Below, one piece after another: positions 57,346 through 64,000 of a DNA stretch of 64,000 nucleotides. Position numbers and translations under genes: made by a program. The stretch spans positions 248,001 to 312,000 of the forward strand of contig DATCMB010000018.1 in the NCBI GenBank assembly GCA_036563615.1, written 5' to 3'. Every line of letters starts with the position of its first letter. Position 1 is the first letter of the stretch. The notes under the pieces were generated by a model that made no database searches, was not told the origin of the DNA, and was given only the letters and a program-made list of their open reading frames with translations. The DNA comes from Candidatus Binatia bacterium. GTDB lineage: Bacteria; Desulfobacterota; Binatia; UBA12015.

Positions 57346-57436
57346 CGGCGAGCCTTGATCCACGAGGCGGGACGCGCCAAGGATCCATGAGGCGCACGCG
57401 GGCAGCGGCCGTATCGTTGTCCGCTCCTCGAACGCG

Positions 57437-57826
57437 ATGACCGACGCGCGCGCAGCGAATAGCCGGACCCCGGTGCTCGTCGTCGACGACAACGAGGACG
57501 TGCGCGATGCGCTGCGCATGATGCTCGAGAGCGAAGGGCTCACGGTCGAGACCGCAGCCGACGGCGAGCAGGCGCTGGAGCGGATGCGCGAGTCGCCGCC
57601 CGCGGTCGTGCTGCTCGACCTCAACATGCCGCACGTCGACGCGTACGGCTTCCGCGAGCGGCAGCTCCGCGAGCCGGACCTCATGTCGGTGCCGGTCGTC
57701 CTCTACTCGGGTGCGGCCGACGTCAAGGAGGCGGCGCACGAGCTCGGCATCGAGGCGTGGTTCGCGAAGCCGTTCGATCTCGACCGCATCTTGACGCTGA
57801 TCGAGCGCTACGCGCGCGTCGGCTGA
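57437..57826 (+). CDS. Stand-alone response-regulator receiver
   Basis: A 129-residue single receiver domain. Acidic pair D17/D18 in VLVVDDNEDVRD, phospho-acceptor D61 in VVLLDLNMP and the conserved lysine in WFAKPF are present. There is no output domain, so it acts in a phosphorelay or by protein contact. Kinases at 50.0 and 52.2 kb are the nearest candidates. Confidence 0.88.
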   Translation: MTDARAANSRTPVLVVDDNEDVRDALRMMLESEGLTVETAADGEQALERMRESPPAVVLLDLNMPHVDAYGFRERQLREPDLMSVPVVLYSGAADVKEAAHELGIEAWFAKPFDLDRILTLIERYARVG

Positions 57827-57952
57827 GCGAGCGCTTTCGTTCGGACCCGCGCCGGCGGCCGGCGTGCCGCGATCGCGGCGGCGGCTCTCGTCCTCGTGTC
57901 TTGACGAGCGTCGAGCACAAAGGATAGGCCGACGCGAGGTCGGTCGCTCCGT

Positions 57953-59413
57953 ATGGGCCTCGCGGAACAGGTCGCGTCCGAGGAGGCGTCCAGGGAAGCG
58001 GCGCCGTTCCCCTGGCTGCTCTTCGCTGCGCTCGGGCTGGCGCTGATCGCCATCGCGCCCGACGCGTCGACCAACCCGTTCGACGGCCCGATGATCGTCG
58101 CCGAGCGCATGCTGCGCGGCGCGTCCGATCTGCCGCCGGAATTCGGCTGGATGGAGACCTTCCGCCACCGCGGCAAGACCTACCTCGCGTATCCGCCGAT
58201 GGTGACCTTCATCCTCGTGCCGTACGCGGCGCTCGGCGGCGCCGCGCTCGGACAGACGGTCGCCAACTCGTTGCTGATCTTCGGCTCCGCGATCCTGCTC
58301 TACCTGCTGATGCGCAACACGCCGGGCCTCGAGCGGCTCGCGGCGGTGGGCGCTCTGGTCTGGGTGGTCGGGACGCCGCTTCTGTACTCGGCGCACTTCG
58401 GCACCGTCTGGATGCTGATGCACAGCGAGGGCAACTTCTTCCTGCTGCTCGCGCTGTACCTCGCGGCCGTACGCCGGAGCTTCTTCTGGGCGGGCTGCGC
58501 GTTCATGGTCGCGAGCCTGACGCGCTACGCGATCCTGTTCTCGGCGCCGGCGTTCGTGGTGCTCGCGGTCGACGGCCGGCTCGCGCGCGAGCAGCGCGGT
58601 GCGGCGCTGCGCGATCTCCTTCGCTTCGCGCTCGGCGCCGCGATCCTCGCCGCCGGCACGCTGCTCTACAACTGGTGGCTCTTCGACGCCCCGCTGAAGA
58701 GCCCCTACGTCACGAGCTGGCGTCAGAAGAGTGGTCACTGGGTGCGCGCCGACAAGTCGCTCGGCGCGACCGTGTTCGCGATCGGCTCGTTCCGGCCGAG
58801 CAACGTGCCGCAGAACGTCGCTTTCTACTTGACGGCGCGCCCGGTGCGCGTGCCGTGGTTTCCCTACGTGCGCTTCAGCGGCGGTGGCGAGGCGATCTGG
58901 CTCCTGAGCCCGTTCTTCCTCGGCTTGCTGCTGCCGCGGCTGCGCCTGCGAGCGACGCGCTGGCTCGTCGCCGGCGCGCTGCCGATGCTGCTCTTCTACC
59001 TGCTGTACTCGTACCAGGGCTACGTGCAGTACGGATCGCGCTACCTGAGCGACGTCTTCCCGTTCCTCGTGCCGCTCGCGCTGTCGGCGTTCGCTCGCGC
59101 GTCGGTGTGGTGGCGTCGCGCGCTGGTCGTGCTGGTCGCGCTGTCGATCGCTGCGAACGCGTACGGCGTCTGGGTGGTGAGCACCTTCGGGATCGGCCTG
59201 CCGCGGTCGTGGACGCAGCGACCCGCGGAGAGATCGGGAACGAATGCGCCCGCGGCGCGGTCGTGGAAGAAGCCTCCGACCACGCGCTCGTGGAAGAAGC
59301 CGCCCGCCGCGCGAGCGCCGAAGAAGCCCGCGGCGGCGCCGCGGGCCGCTCCCGCGAAGCCTCGCAGCGCGCCGCCGCCGGCGGCCGCGGCGTCAGCGCG
59401 CGCGACGCGTTGA
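57953..59413 (+). CDS. Polytopic membrane protein, GT-C glycosyltransferase-like
   Basis: A 486-residue protein with about ten TM segments. Loop features such as FRHRGKTYLAYPPMV and YGSRYLSDVFPF resemble lipid-linked-sugar GT-C enzymes, but no diagnostic active-site motif is certain. The last ~65 residues are a Lys/Pro/Ala tail containing two copies of RSWKKPP encoded by a 14-base direct repeat with a 27-base period (59261-59274 and 59288-59301). The gene overlaps the convergent AlkA-type gene by 21 bases. Confidence 0.6.
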   Translation: MGLAEQVASEEASREAAPFPWLLFAALGLALIAIAPDASTNPFDGPMIVAERMLRGASDLPPEFGWMETFRHRGKTYLAYPPMVTFILVPYAALGGAALGQTVANSLLIFGSAILLYLLMRNTPGLERLAAVGALVWVVGTPLLYSAHFGTVWMLMHSEGNFFLLLALYLAAVRRSFFWAGCAFMVASLTRYAILFSAPAFVVLAVDGRLAREQRGAALRDLLRFALGAAILAAGTLLYNWWLFDAPLKSPYVTSWRQKSGHWVRADKSLGATVFAIGSFRPSNVPQNVAFYLTARPVRVPWFPYVRFSGGGEAIWLLSPFFLGLLLPRLRLRATRWLVAGALPMLLFYLLYSYQGYVQYGSRYLSDVFPFLVPLALSAFARASVWWRRALVVLVALSIAANAYGVWVVSTFGIGLPRSWTQRPAERSGTNAPAARSWKKPPTTRSWKKPPAARAPKKPAAAPRAAPAKPRSAPPPAAAASARATR

Positions 59414-60187
59414 GCGTTCGGCGGGCCGGGTGGTGCGCGTGCGCGCGCTCGCTACCGCGGAGCGCTCCGTACGTGTCGTGGGCGTCGTGCGCGGCGTGCG
59501 CCGCGCGGGCGGCTTCGCGGCGCCGATCTTGTTCGTCACCGCGTAGCCCGCGCGCTCGAACGCGCGCCACATGTACCAGCTCGCGACCGTGCGGTACGGA
59601 CGCCAGCGCTCGCCGAACTCGAGCAGCTCCTGCGGCCGCGGCATGTGCGTCTTGCCGTACGTGACGCACCAGCCCTTGCGCACGCCGAGGTCGTGCACCG
59701 GCAGCACGTCCGGGCGACCGAGCCGAAAGATGAGGAACATCTCGACCGACCACACGCCGATGCCGCGCACCGAGACCAGGCGCTCGATGAGCTCCTCGTC
59801 CGACATGCGGCGCGCCTGCGCGAGCGTCGGGACCACGCCGTCGAGCGTCTTGCGGGCGAGGTCCTTCATCGCGAGGACCTTCGCCTCCGAGAGGCCCGCC
59901 TTGCGCAGCGTCGGCACGCGCAGCGCGAGCATCTTCTCCGGCGTCGGCAGGCTGCCGTTCTCGCCCAGCGCCCGCACGCGCTCAAAGATCGTCGCCGCCG
60001 CCTTGCCGGAGATCGACTGGTAGGTGATCGAGCGCAGCAGCGCTTCGTACGGCGAGCGCGGCTCGTCGACCTGGATCGCGAACGGCGGCGCCGTCGCGAT
60101 GAGCTCGGCGAGCTTCGGATCGCGCGCGGCGAGCGTGTGCGTCGCCTCGTCGAGGTCGAAGGGTAGGGTGAAGGGCTGCGTCGTCAT
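59393..60187 (-). CDS. DNA-3-methyladenine glycosylase II-like (HhH-GPD)
   Basis: Base-excision-repair glycosylase of 264 residues. The helix-hairpin-helix LVSVRGIGVWSVEMFL and the catalytic Asp in DVLPVHDLGVRKG (about 25 residues on) define the AlkA-type family; the upstream substrate pocket YQSISGKAAATIF is typical. There is no Fe-S cluster. The C-terminal ~40 residues form an Arg/Thr-rich tail overlapping the convergent membrane gene. ATG 60187 is used; ATG 60205 would add 6 residues. Confidence 0.88.
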   Translation of the reverse strand: MTTQPFTLPFDLDEATHTLAARDPKLAELIATAPPFAIQVDEPRSPYEALLRSITYQSISGKAAATIFERVRALGENGSLPTPEKMLALRVPTLRKAGLSEAKVLAMKDLARKTLDGVVPTLAQARRMSDEELIERLVSVRGIGVWSVEMFLIFRLGRPDVLPVHDLGVRKGWCVTYGKTHMPRPQELLEFGERWRPYRTVASWYMWRAFERAGYAVTNKIGAAKPPARRTPRTTPTTRTERSAVASARTRTTRPAERSTRRAR

Positions 60188-60386
60188 GGCGTCGCCTCGC
60201 TGCACGGGGCTGGTCGCCTCGCTGTAGCCGATCCGCGCAGCTCACGATATGCGCAGAGCGCGCGCTTCGTCGCGAGTGTCCATCGTGAGCGTCCGTCGCG
60301 AACGACGACGATCGCGAACCACGGCGAGAATCGCGGCGTCTTCGCCTTGCGTGCGAGCAAACGGGGATGCTACCTCGCGCGCCCTC

Positions 60387-61046
60387 ATGGGTTTCCTCTC
60401 CGCGAGCTCGTCGATCGTGCGCTTCGCCGCGCCGGCGCCGAAGCACCTCGACCGCGAGGCGCTCTGCCGCGCGATCAACCAGCGCGCCTTCCGCGAGCAC
60501 GACGAGGACGGCTTGCCGAAGACGGAAGCGTTCGGCTGGGTCGCGATCCACGACCCGCTGGTGGTCGAGCTCGAGACGAGCGACGTCTTCTTCCAGCAGT
60601 ACGTCGTGCTCGGCTTCCGCTACGATCGCCGCAAGGCGCCCGCGAAGCTCGTGCGTCTCGAGCGCCGACGCGCCGAGGAGGCGCGCAAGCGCGAGCAGAA
60701 CCTCGAGCACCTCGGCCGCGCGGTGCGCAAGGAGATCAAGGAGGAGGTCGAGGCGCGGCTGCTCCTGCAGGCGCTGCCGAGCCCGCAGCTCTTCGAGTGC
60801 GCGTGGAACCTCGAGACCGGGACGCTGCTCTTCACCGGCAAGTCGCGCGCGCCGCGTGAGGCCTTCACGGCGCTGTTCCGCGACACGACGGGCGTCGCGC
60901 CGGTGCCGCTCATCCCGTACTTCGCGGTCGAGCGCGTCGGCCTCTCGGGGACGACGATCGACGCGGTGCGCGCGGTCGAGCGCAGCTCGCTGGTCGCCGT
61001 TCGGGCCGAGGACGGCATCGCCGCGGTCGCAGGAGCGACGTCGTGA
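60387..61046 (+). CDS. RdgC-family protein, N-terminal and central part (split RdgC)
   Basis: A 219-residue protein whose order of features matches the first two thirds of E. coli RdgC: an N-terminal strand region, EAFGWVAIHD (cf. GWVPP), a basic helical stretch AEEARKREQNLEHLGRAVRKEIKEEVEARLL..ALPS, then ECAWNLETGTLLFTGKSRAP (cf. the WIDTVNG strand) and PVPLIP. RdgC is a ring-shaped DNA-binding protein that modulates RecA. The C-terminal third is missing here and appears in the next gene, which overlaps by 4 bases (GTGA). ATG 60387 starts the conserved block. Confidence 0.65.
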   Translation: MGFLSASSSIVRFAAPAPKHLDREALCRAINQRAFREHDEDGLPKTEAFGWVAIHDPLVVELETSDVFFQQYVVLGFRYDRRKAPAKLVRLERRRAEEARKREQNLEHLGRAVRKEIKEEVEARLLLQALPSPQLFECAWNLETGTLLFTGKSRAPREAFTALFRDTTGVAPVPLIPYFAVERVGLSGTTIDAVRAVERSSLVAVRAEDGIAAVAGATS

Positions 61047-61600
61047 GCGAGGACTTTCTCGCCGTCGTCGAGAAGAAGCGCTTCCTCGGCCGCGAGTTCC
61101 TCACCTGGCTGCTCTGGCGGCTCGAGGAGGAGGGCGGACGCTTCGCGATCGGCGGCGACGTGGTCGAGATCGCGCTCGGCGACCGGCTCGTGCTGCAGGA
61201 GCAGGGCGAGCGCAACGGCAAGCTGACGCTGGTCGACGAGGGCGACGTGCGCAGCGAGCTCGGCGCGGGTCTGCGGCGCGGCAAGCTCGTCGACCGCGCG
61301 CGCCTCTCGGTGACGCTGCAGGACCGCACCTGGCAGCTCACGCTCGACGGCGGGCTTCTGACCTACGATTCGCTGCGCTGCCCGCCGCTCGGCCCGCGCG
61401 ACGCCGCGCTCGCCGACGATCCGCGCGCGCTGTTCGAGAACGACCTCTTCCTGCGCCTCGCCGACGTCGAGCACGTCGTGCGTCTGCTCGACGGGCTGTT
61501 CGCGGAGTTCTGCGAGCTGCGCGCGTCGGCGCGCTGGGAGTCCGAGACCGTGCCGCAGCTGCGGAGCTGGGTCGCGGAGCTCGACGCGCGGACGGAGTAG
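61043..61600 (+). CDS. Probable C-terminal half of split RdgC
   Basis: A 185-residue protein starting at GTG 61043 inside the preceding stop. Its second half resembles the E. coli RdgC C-terminus: an acidic/hydrophobic helix followed by RRGKLVDRARLSVTLQD (cf. EAGKVVTKLALDWQQ), a strand LTLDGGLLTYDSL (cf. DDGSLKRLKF), and ENDLFLRLADVEHVVRLL (cf. DADFILMTGELAALI). The first ~50 residues (KRFLGREFLTWLLWRLEEEGG) are not obviously RdgC. This comparison is from memory of the E. coli sequence. The two genes probably make a heteromeric RdgC. Confidence 0.55.
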   Translation: MSEDFLAVVEKKRFLGREFLTWLLWRLEEEGGRFAIGGDVVEIALGDRLVLQEQGERNGKLTLVDEGDVRSELGAGLRRGKLVDRARLSVTLQDRTWQLTLDGGLLTYDSLRCPPLGPRDAALADDPRALFENDLFLRLADVEHVVRLLDGLFAEFCELRASARWESETVPQLRSWVAELDARTE

Positions 61601-61612
61601 GGGAGCTCTTCG

Positions 61613-61700
61613 CCTCGCGCGCGCGGCCGCGTCGCGCGTGCGGCGCTCGAAGGCGCTCGGAGCACGCGCGACGCGTGGCCGCCCGCGCGAACGCGCGAGG
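61613..61700. terminator. Large GC-rich hairpin between convergent genes
   Basis: A 13-bp perfect stem (61629-61641 with 61662-61674) is extended by outer arms CCTCGCGCG (61613-61621) and CGCGCGAGG (61692-61700). The loop holds two direct copies of GGCGCTCG. It lies in the 114-base gap between two converging genes and is a likely bidirectional terminator, though without a T-tract on either strand. Confidence 0.5.
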
Positions 61701-61714
61701 CGTGTCGGGCGAGG

Positions 61715-62956
61715 TCAGTCGCAGTCGATCACGACGTCGTCGCCGACCTGCACGAACGGCGGCTGCAGCGGGTCCGGCCTTGGATCGCCGGGCAGCGTCA
61801 AGCCACAGTTCGTGCACTCGACGTTGGTCCACGCCGGGCTGCCCGCGAGCATGGCGTTGACCCAGTCGACGATCGTCGGCACGCCGCCGGTCGTGTCCTC
61901 GTAGACCTTGTCGAGGCCCCACATCCCGTGCCGGCTGCCGGTGCCGATGTAGTAGCGGTAGTTGCTCGGGCTCTCGCTGGCCTGCTGGATCGCCTGCGCG
62001 CGCATCCGCTCGTTGAACGCGCAGCTCCCTTCCCACCACGTCAGCGCCGCGACCGGGTCGTTGCCGTTGAGCATGATGTTGTAGAAGCCCGTCTGGCCGC
62101 CGAAGCCGCCGTCGAAGGCCGTCGTGTAGTGCGCCCAGCGGCTCTCCGGGAAGTAGTGCGCGACGACGCGGGTGTAGCCCGGCATGCCCTCGTCGTTCTC
62201 CAGCACCTCGCGGAGCTGCGGGATCTCGGGCGGCAGGTTCGCGATGAAGTTCCAGTTCGGGAAGTACTCGTCGAGGAACTCCTGCGTGATGACGCCGTTG
62301 CCGGCGTCGGCGAGCACGTAGAAGCGCGCGTTCGGATACGCGAGGTGCAGCAGCGGCGCCTGGAAGAACGCGCCGTACGCGCCCGCGCTCGTGCCGGTGA
62401 CGAACACCTCCTCGGGGTTCGGGAAGTTCTCGCGCGCGTACTTCTCCGCGACGCGCGCGTTGTGGTAGCCGCGGTGCTCGACGTGCAGCGGGTAGTCCTG
62501 CGCCGCGTCGCCGAAGTGAATGTCGCACGAGCAGTACGGCACGTAGAGGATGTGCCAGTCGCGGAACGGATTGCGCGGATCGTTGAGGTTGGCGAAGCCG
62601 CTCCCGTGAAAATTGGGATTGTCGCCGCCGTTGGGGTCGACGTTGGTGTCGCACGCGGGGAGGCTGCAGGTCAGCTGGTTCCAGCACGCGCCGCCGCCCT
62701 GGTAGTAGACCAGCAGCTTGTTCACCGAGCCGCGCTTGGCCCAGAAGTGGTACGGCGAGCCGTCCATGCACATCGGGAACAGCTCCCGACCCTCGTACTC
62801 GATCGGCCCGACCGGCGAGATCATCCGGAACTCGGTGTCCGGCGGCAGGTTCGCGGTGTCGCTGTCGCTGCAGCCGGCGAACGCGAGCAGCGCGCCGGCG
62901 AGGAGCGCCGTGATCGTGCCGGTCGCGCGTCGTTCTCTTCTCAACGCATGGAGCAT
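61715..62956 (-). CDS. Pectin-acetylesterase-family lipoprotein
   Basis: A 413-residue lipoprotein. The signal peptide ends in a lipobox LAFAGC (C29). The family core is present: LLVYYQGGGACWN (oxyanion region), DIHFGD, and the nucleophile in VFVTGTSAGAYG; the catalytic His region is GSRHGMW. Cysteines in SLPACDTN, PYCSCDIHF and VECTNCG suggest disulfides. The true substrate may be an acylated glycan or lipid as in NOTUM-type relatives. It lies upstream-adjacent to a truncated acylase on the same strand. Confidence 0.78.
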   Translation of the reverse strand: MLHALRRERRATGTITALLAGALLAFAGCSDSDTANLPPDTEFRMISPVGPIEYEGRELFPMCMDGSPYHFWAKRGSVNKLLVYYQGGGACWNQLTCSLPACDTNVDPNGGDNPNFHGSGFANLNDPRNPFRDWHILYVPYCSCDIHFGDAAQDYPLHVEHRGYHNARVAEKYARENFPNPEEVFVTGTSAGAYGAFFQAPLLHLAYPNARFYVLADAGNGVITQEFLDEYFPNWNFIANLPPEIPQLREVLENDEGMPGYTRVVAHYFPESRWAHYTTAFDGGFGGQTGFYNIMLNGNDPVAALTWWEGSCAFNERMRAQAIQQASESPSNYRYYIGTGSRHGMWGLDKVYEDTTGGVPTIVDWVNAMLAGSPAWTNVECTNCGLTLPGDPRPDPLQPPFVQVGDDVVIDCD

Positions 62957-63002
62957 CGCTCTTTCTCCCTCCTGAAGGGGCGACGGTGAAACGAGCGGCG
63001 TC

Positions 63003-64000
63003 TCACCGCCGCTCGAACTCGATGACCTGCTGGAACGTCGGCCGGTTGGTGGTCGGGAAGCGGTCGGGGATGAGCCCCGGCACGAAGCCCGTCTGCGACG
63101 CCGGCCCGCGCCACTGCGACGGATCGTCGCCGTGCTCCTCGGCGAGCGCCTCCACGGTCTCGTGCAGCGCCTGCCACAGCGAGTCGACGCACCTCGGCAG
63201 CCTGCCGTTCCCGCAGTACGAAAGGTTGAAGCGACCCTTGACGCGCTCGCCGAGCAGCGCCCGCAGGTCCTTGTCGACGTAGGAGTATCCCGACGGGCCG
63301 TTCAGGTTGCGCAGCCGGTTCAGATCGCCGAGCAGGTCGCCGAACACCGGCCGCATCACCGCCTCGGCGATCGGCCGCCACACCGCGTCCATGATCACCG
63401 GACCGGCGTGGTCGTACATCCCGTCGCCGTCGGCGTCGACGCGCGGCGCGTCGTCCGCGACCCAGGCGTCGAGGATCTCGACCACCTGCTGATCGCGCGC
63501 GCTCGGCGCGCGTCCCTTCTTCAGCACGCGGCTCACGACCGGCCACACCAGCGAGCGGATGTCCTCGGTCGCGGCGCGGTTCATGATGCCGACGACGTCG
63601 GTGAGCAGCGGCTTGCGCGGCCACTGGTCGAACACCTCGACGCGGTGCACGGAGCCGTACGGCTCGTCGTCGCCGTGCATGAAGCCCGGCGCCGACTGGT
63701 TGTTCCAGTTGAGCAGCAAGCCCTCCGGGCCGCCGACGTCGTGCGGATGGGCGCGCTCGGGCAGGAAGCCCTGCCACTCGTACTGACCGGTGCCGAGCGT
63801 CGGCAGACGACGGTCGAGCCCGCGCGGACGGCGCGGCAGCAGGCCGGAGGAGAAGTAGGCCGTCGTGCGCCGCGAGACGTACGCCCAGTTGAAGGTGAAG
63901 CCGAACTGATTGGCGGTGTGCCAGAACAGGGCCGGCGTCTTCGCGACACCCTCGGTCATGCGCTTGAGCGCGACGAGGTTCAGCGCGTCACGCCCGAACG
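63003..64000 (-). CDS. Penicillin acylase family protein, C-terminal part (5' end off the window)
   Basis: About 332 residues, open to the right edge, so the N-terminus and the catalytic Ser lie beyond 64000. TPALFWHTANQFGFTFNWAYVSRR, the NWNNQSAPGF segment and the following charged core match the beta-subunit region of N-terminal-nucleophile acylases that cleave beta-lactams, acyl-homoserine lactones or other amides. The start codon is not visible; an internal ATG at 63959 is not the start, since the frame reads on upstream (FGRDALNLVALK). Confidence 0.8.
   Translation of the reverse strand, partial: FGRDALNLVALKRMTEGVAKTPALFWHTANQFGFTFNWAYVSRRTTAYFSSGLLPRRPRGLDRRLPTLGTGQYEWQGFLPERAHPHDVGGPEGLLLNWNNQSAPGFMHGDDEPYGSVHRVEVFDQWPRKPLLTDVVGIMNRAATEDIRSLVWPVVSRVLKKGRAPSARDQQVVEILDAWVADDAPRVDADGDGMYDHAGPVIMDAVWRPIAEAVMRPVFGDLLGDLNRLRNLNGPSGYSYVDKDLRALLGERVKGRFNLSYCGNGRLPRCVDSLWQALHETVEALAEEHGDDPSQWRGPASQTGFVPGLIPDRFPTTNRPTFQQVIEFERR

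Noticed and set aside
60387..61600. Frameshifted (pseudogene) rdgC
   Set aside because: The second frame has its own GTG start, a novel 50-residue N-terminus and normal codon use, and the 4-base overlap is a typical coupling junction.

Overview
The window is gene-dense, very GC-rich bacterial chromosome. It has no rRNA, tRNA, insertion sequence, phage or CRISPR array that I could recognise. The gene set points to an aerobic Gram-negative: lpxA, a beta-barrel porin, oxygen-dependent HemG, Rieske oxygenase, ISC-type Fe-S assembly, PhaR, and lipoprotein and signal-peptide exports. The conserved tmk-holB-PSP1-metG-tatD block and the many GTG/TTG starts fit a deep-branching proteobacterial relative (Myxococcota, Desulfobacterota or Binatota type). 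That placement is inference only.

Layout. 1-8.3 kb: an Lhr helicase leaving the left edge, divergent from pcnB/cca and a nucleoside/sugar-type ABC transporter (one ATPase, two permeases). 8.3-14.7 kb: a minus-strand isc operon (iscS-iscU-iscA-hscB-hscA-fdx-Rrf2 regulator plus two small genes) with a promoter/dyad at 14.7 kb. 14.9-19 kb: asnS, coaE, ftsH. 19-23 kb: Nudix and DHH hydrolases, a small membrane protein, and a PEP-synthase-like protein with no ATP-grasp domain. 23-26.3 kb: a B12-dependent acyl-CoA mutase large subunit whose two substrate residues match isobutyryl-CoA mutase, flanked by two exported proteins. 26.4-31 kb: an exported protein, a sigma-54 activator, phaR and a tandem Usp. 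31-36 kb: a small conserved gene, fur, then a probable Fur-controlled run of Com-like zinc ribbon, porin, FMN-binding protein, four-TM protein and ApbE. 36-45.5 kb: a minus-strand housekeeping run hemD-hemE-hemH-hemG-tmk-holB-PSP1-metG-tatD. 45.7-49.3 kb: yacG, lpxA, cupin, VOC, AraC, methyltransferase. 49.5-54 kb: a stress/signalling cluster with a 24-residue membrane peptide and two histidine kinases. 54-57.8 kb: Rieske oxygenase pair, AbrB, ROK protein, receiver. 58-64 kb: GT-C-like membrane protein, AlkA-type glycosylase, an RdgC apparently split over two coupled genes, a pectin-acetylesterase lipoprotein and a truncated penicillin acylase.

The most interesting signals are these. (1) The heptamer CTTGACG/CGTCAAG recurs in all reading frames and forces rare codons, which suggests a genome-wide DNA motif. 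(2) A Fur-box-linked porin/flavoprotein/ApbE locus may be an extracytoplasmic iron-reduction or uptake module. (3) RdgC is split into two overlapping genes. (4) The mutase carries isobutyryl-CoA-mutase-type substrate residues. Start sites, promoters and functional links are my reading of the sequence and are untested.
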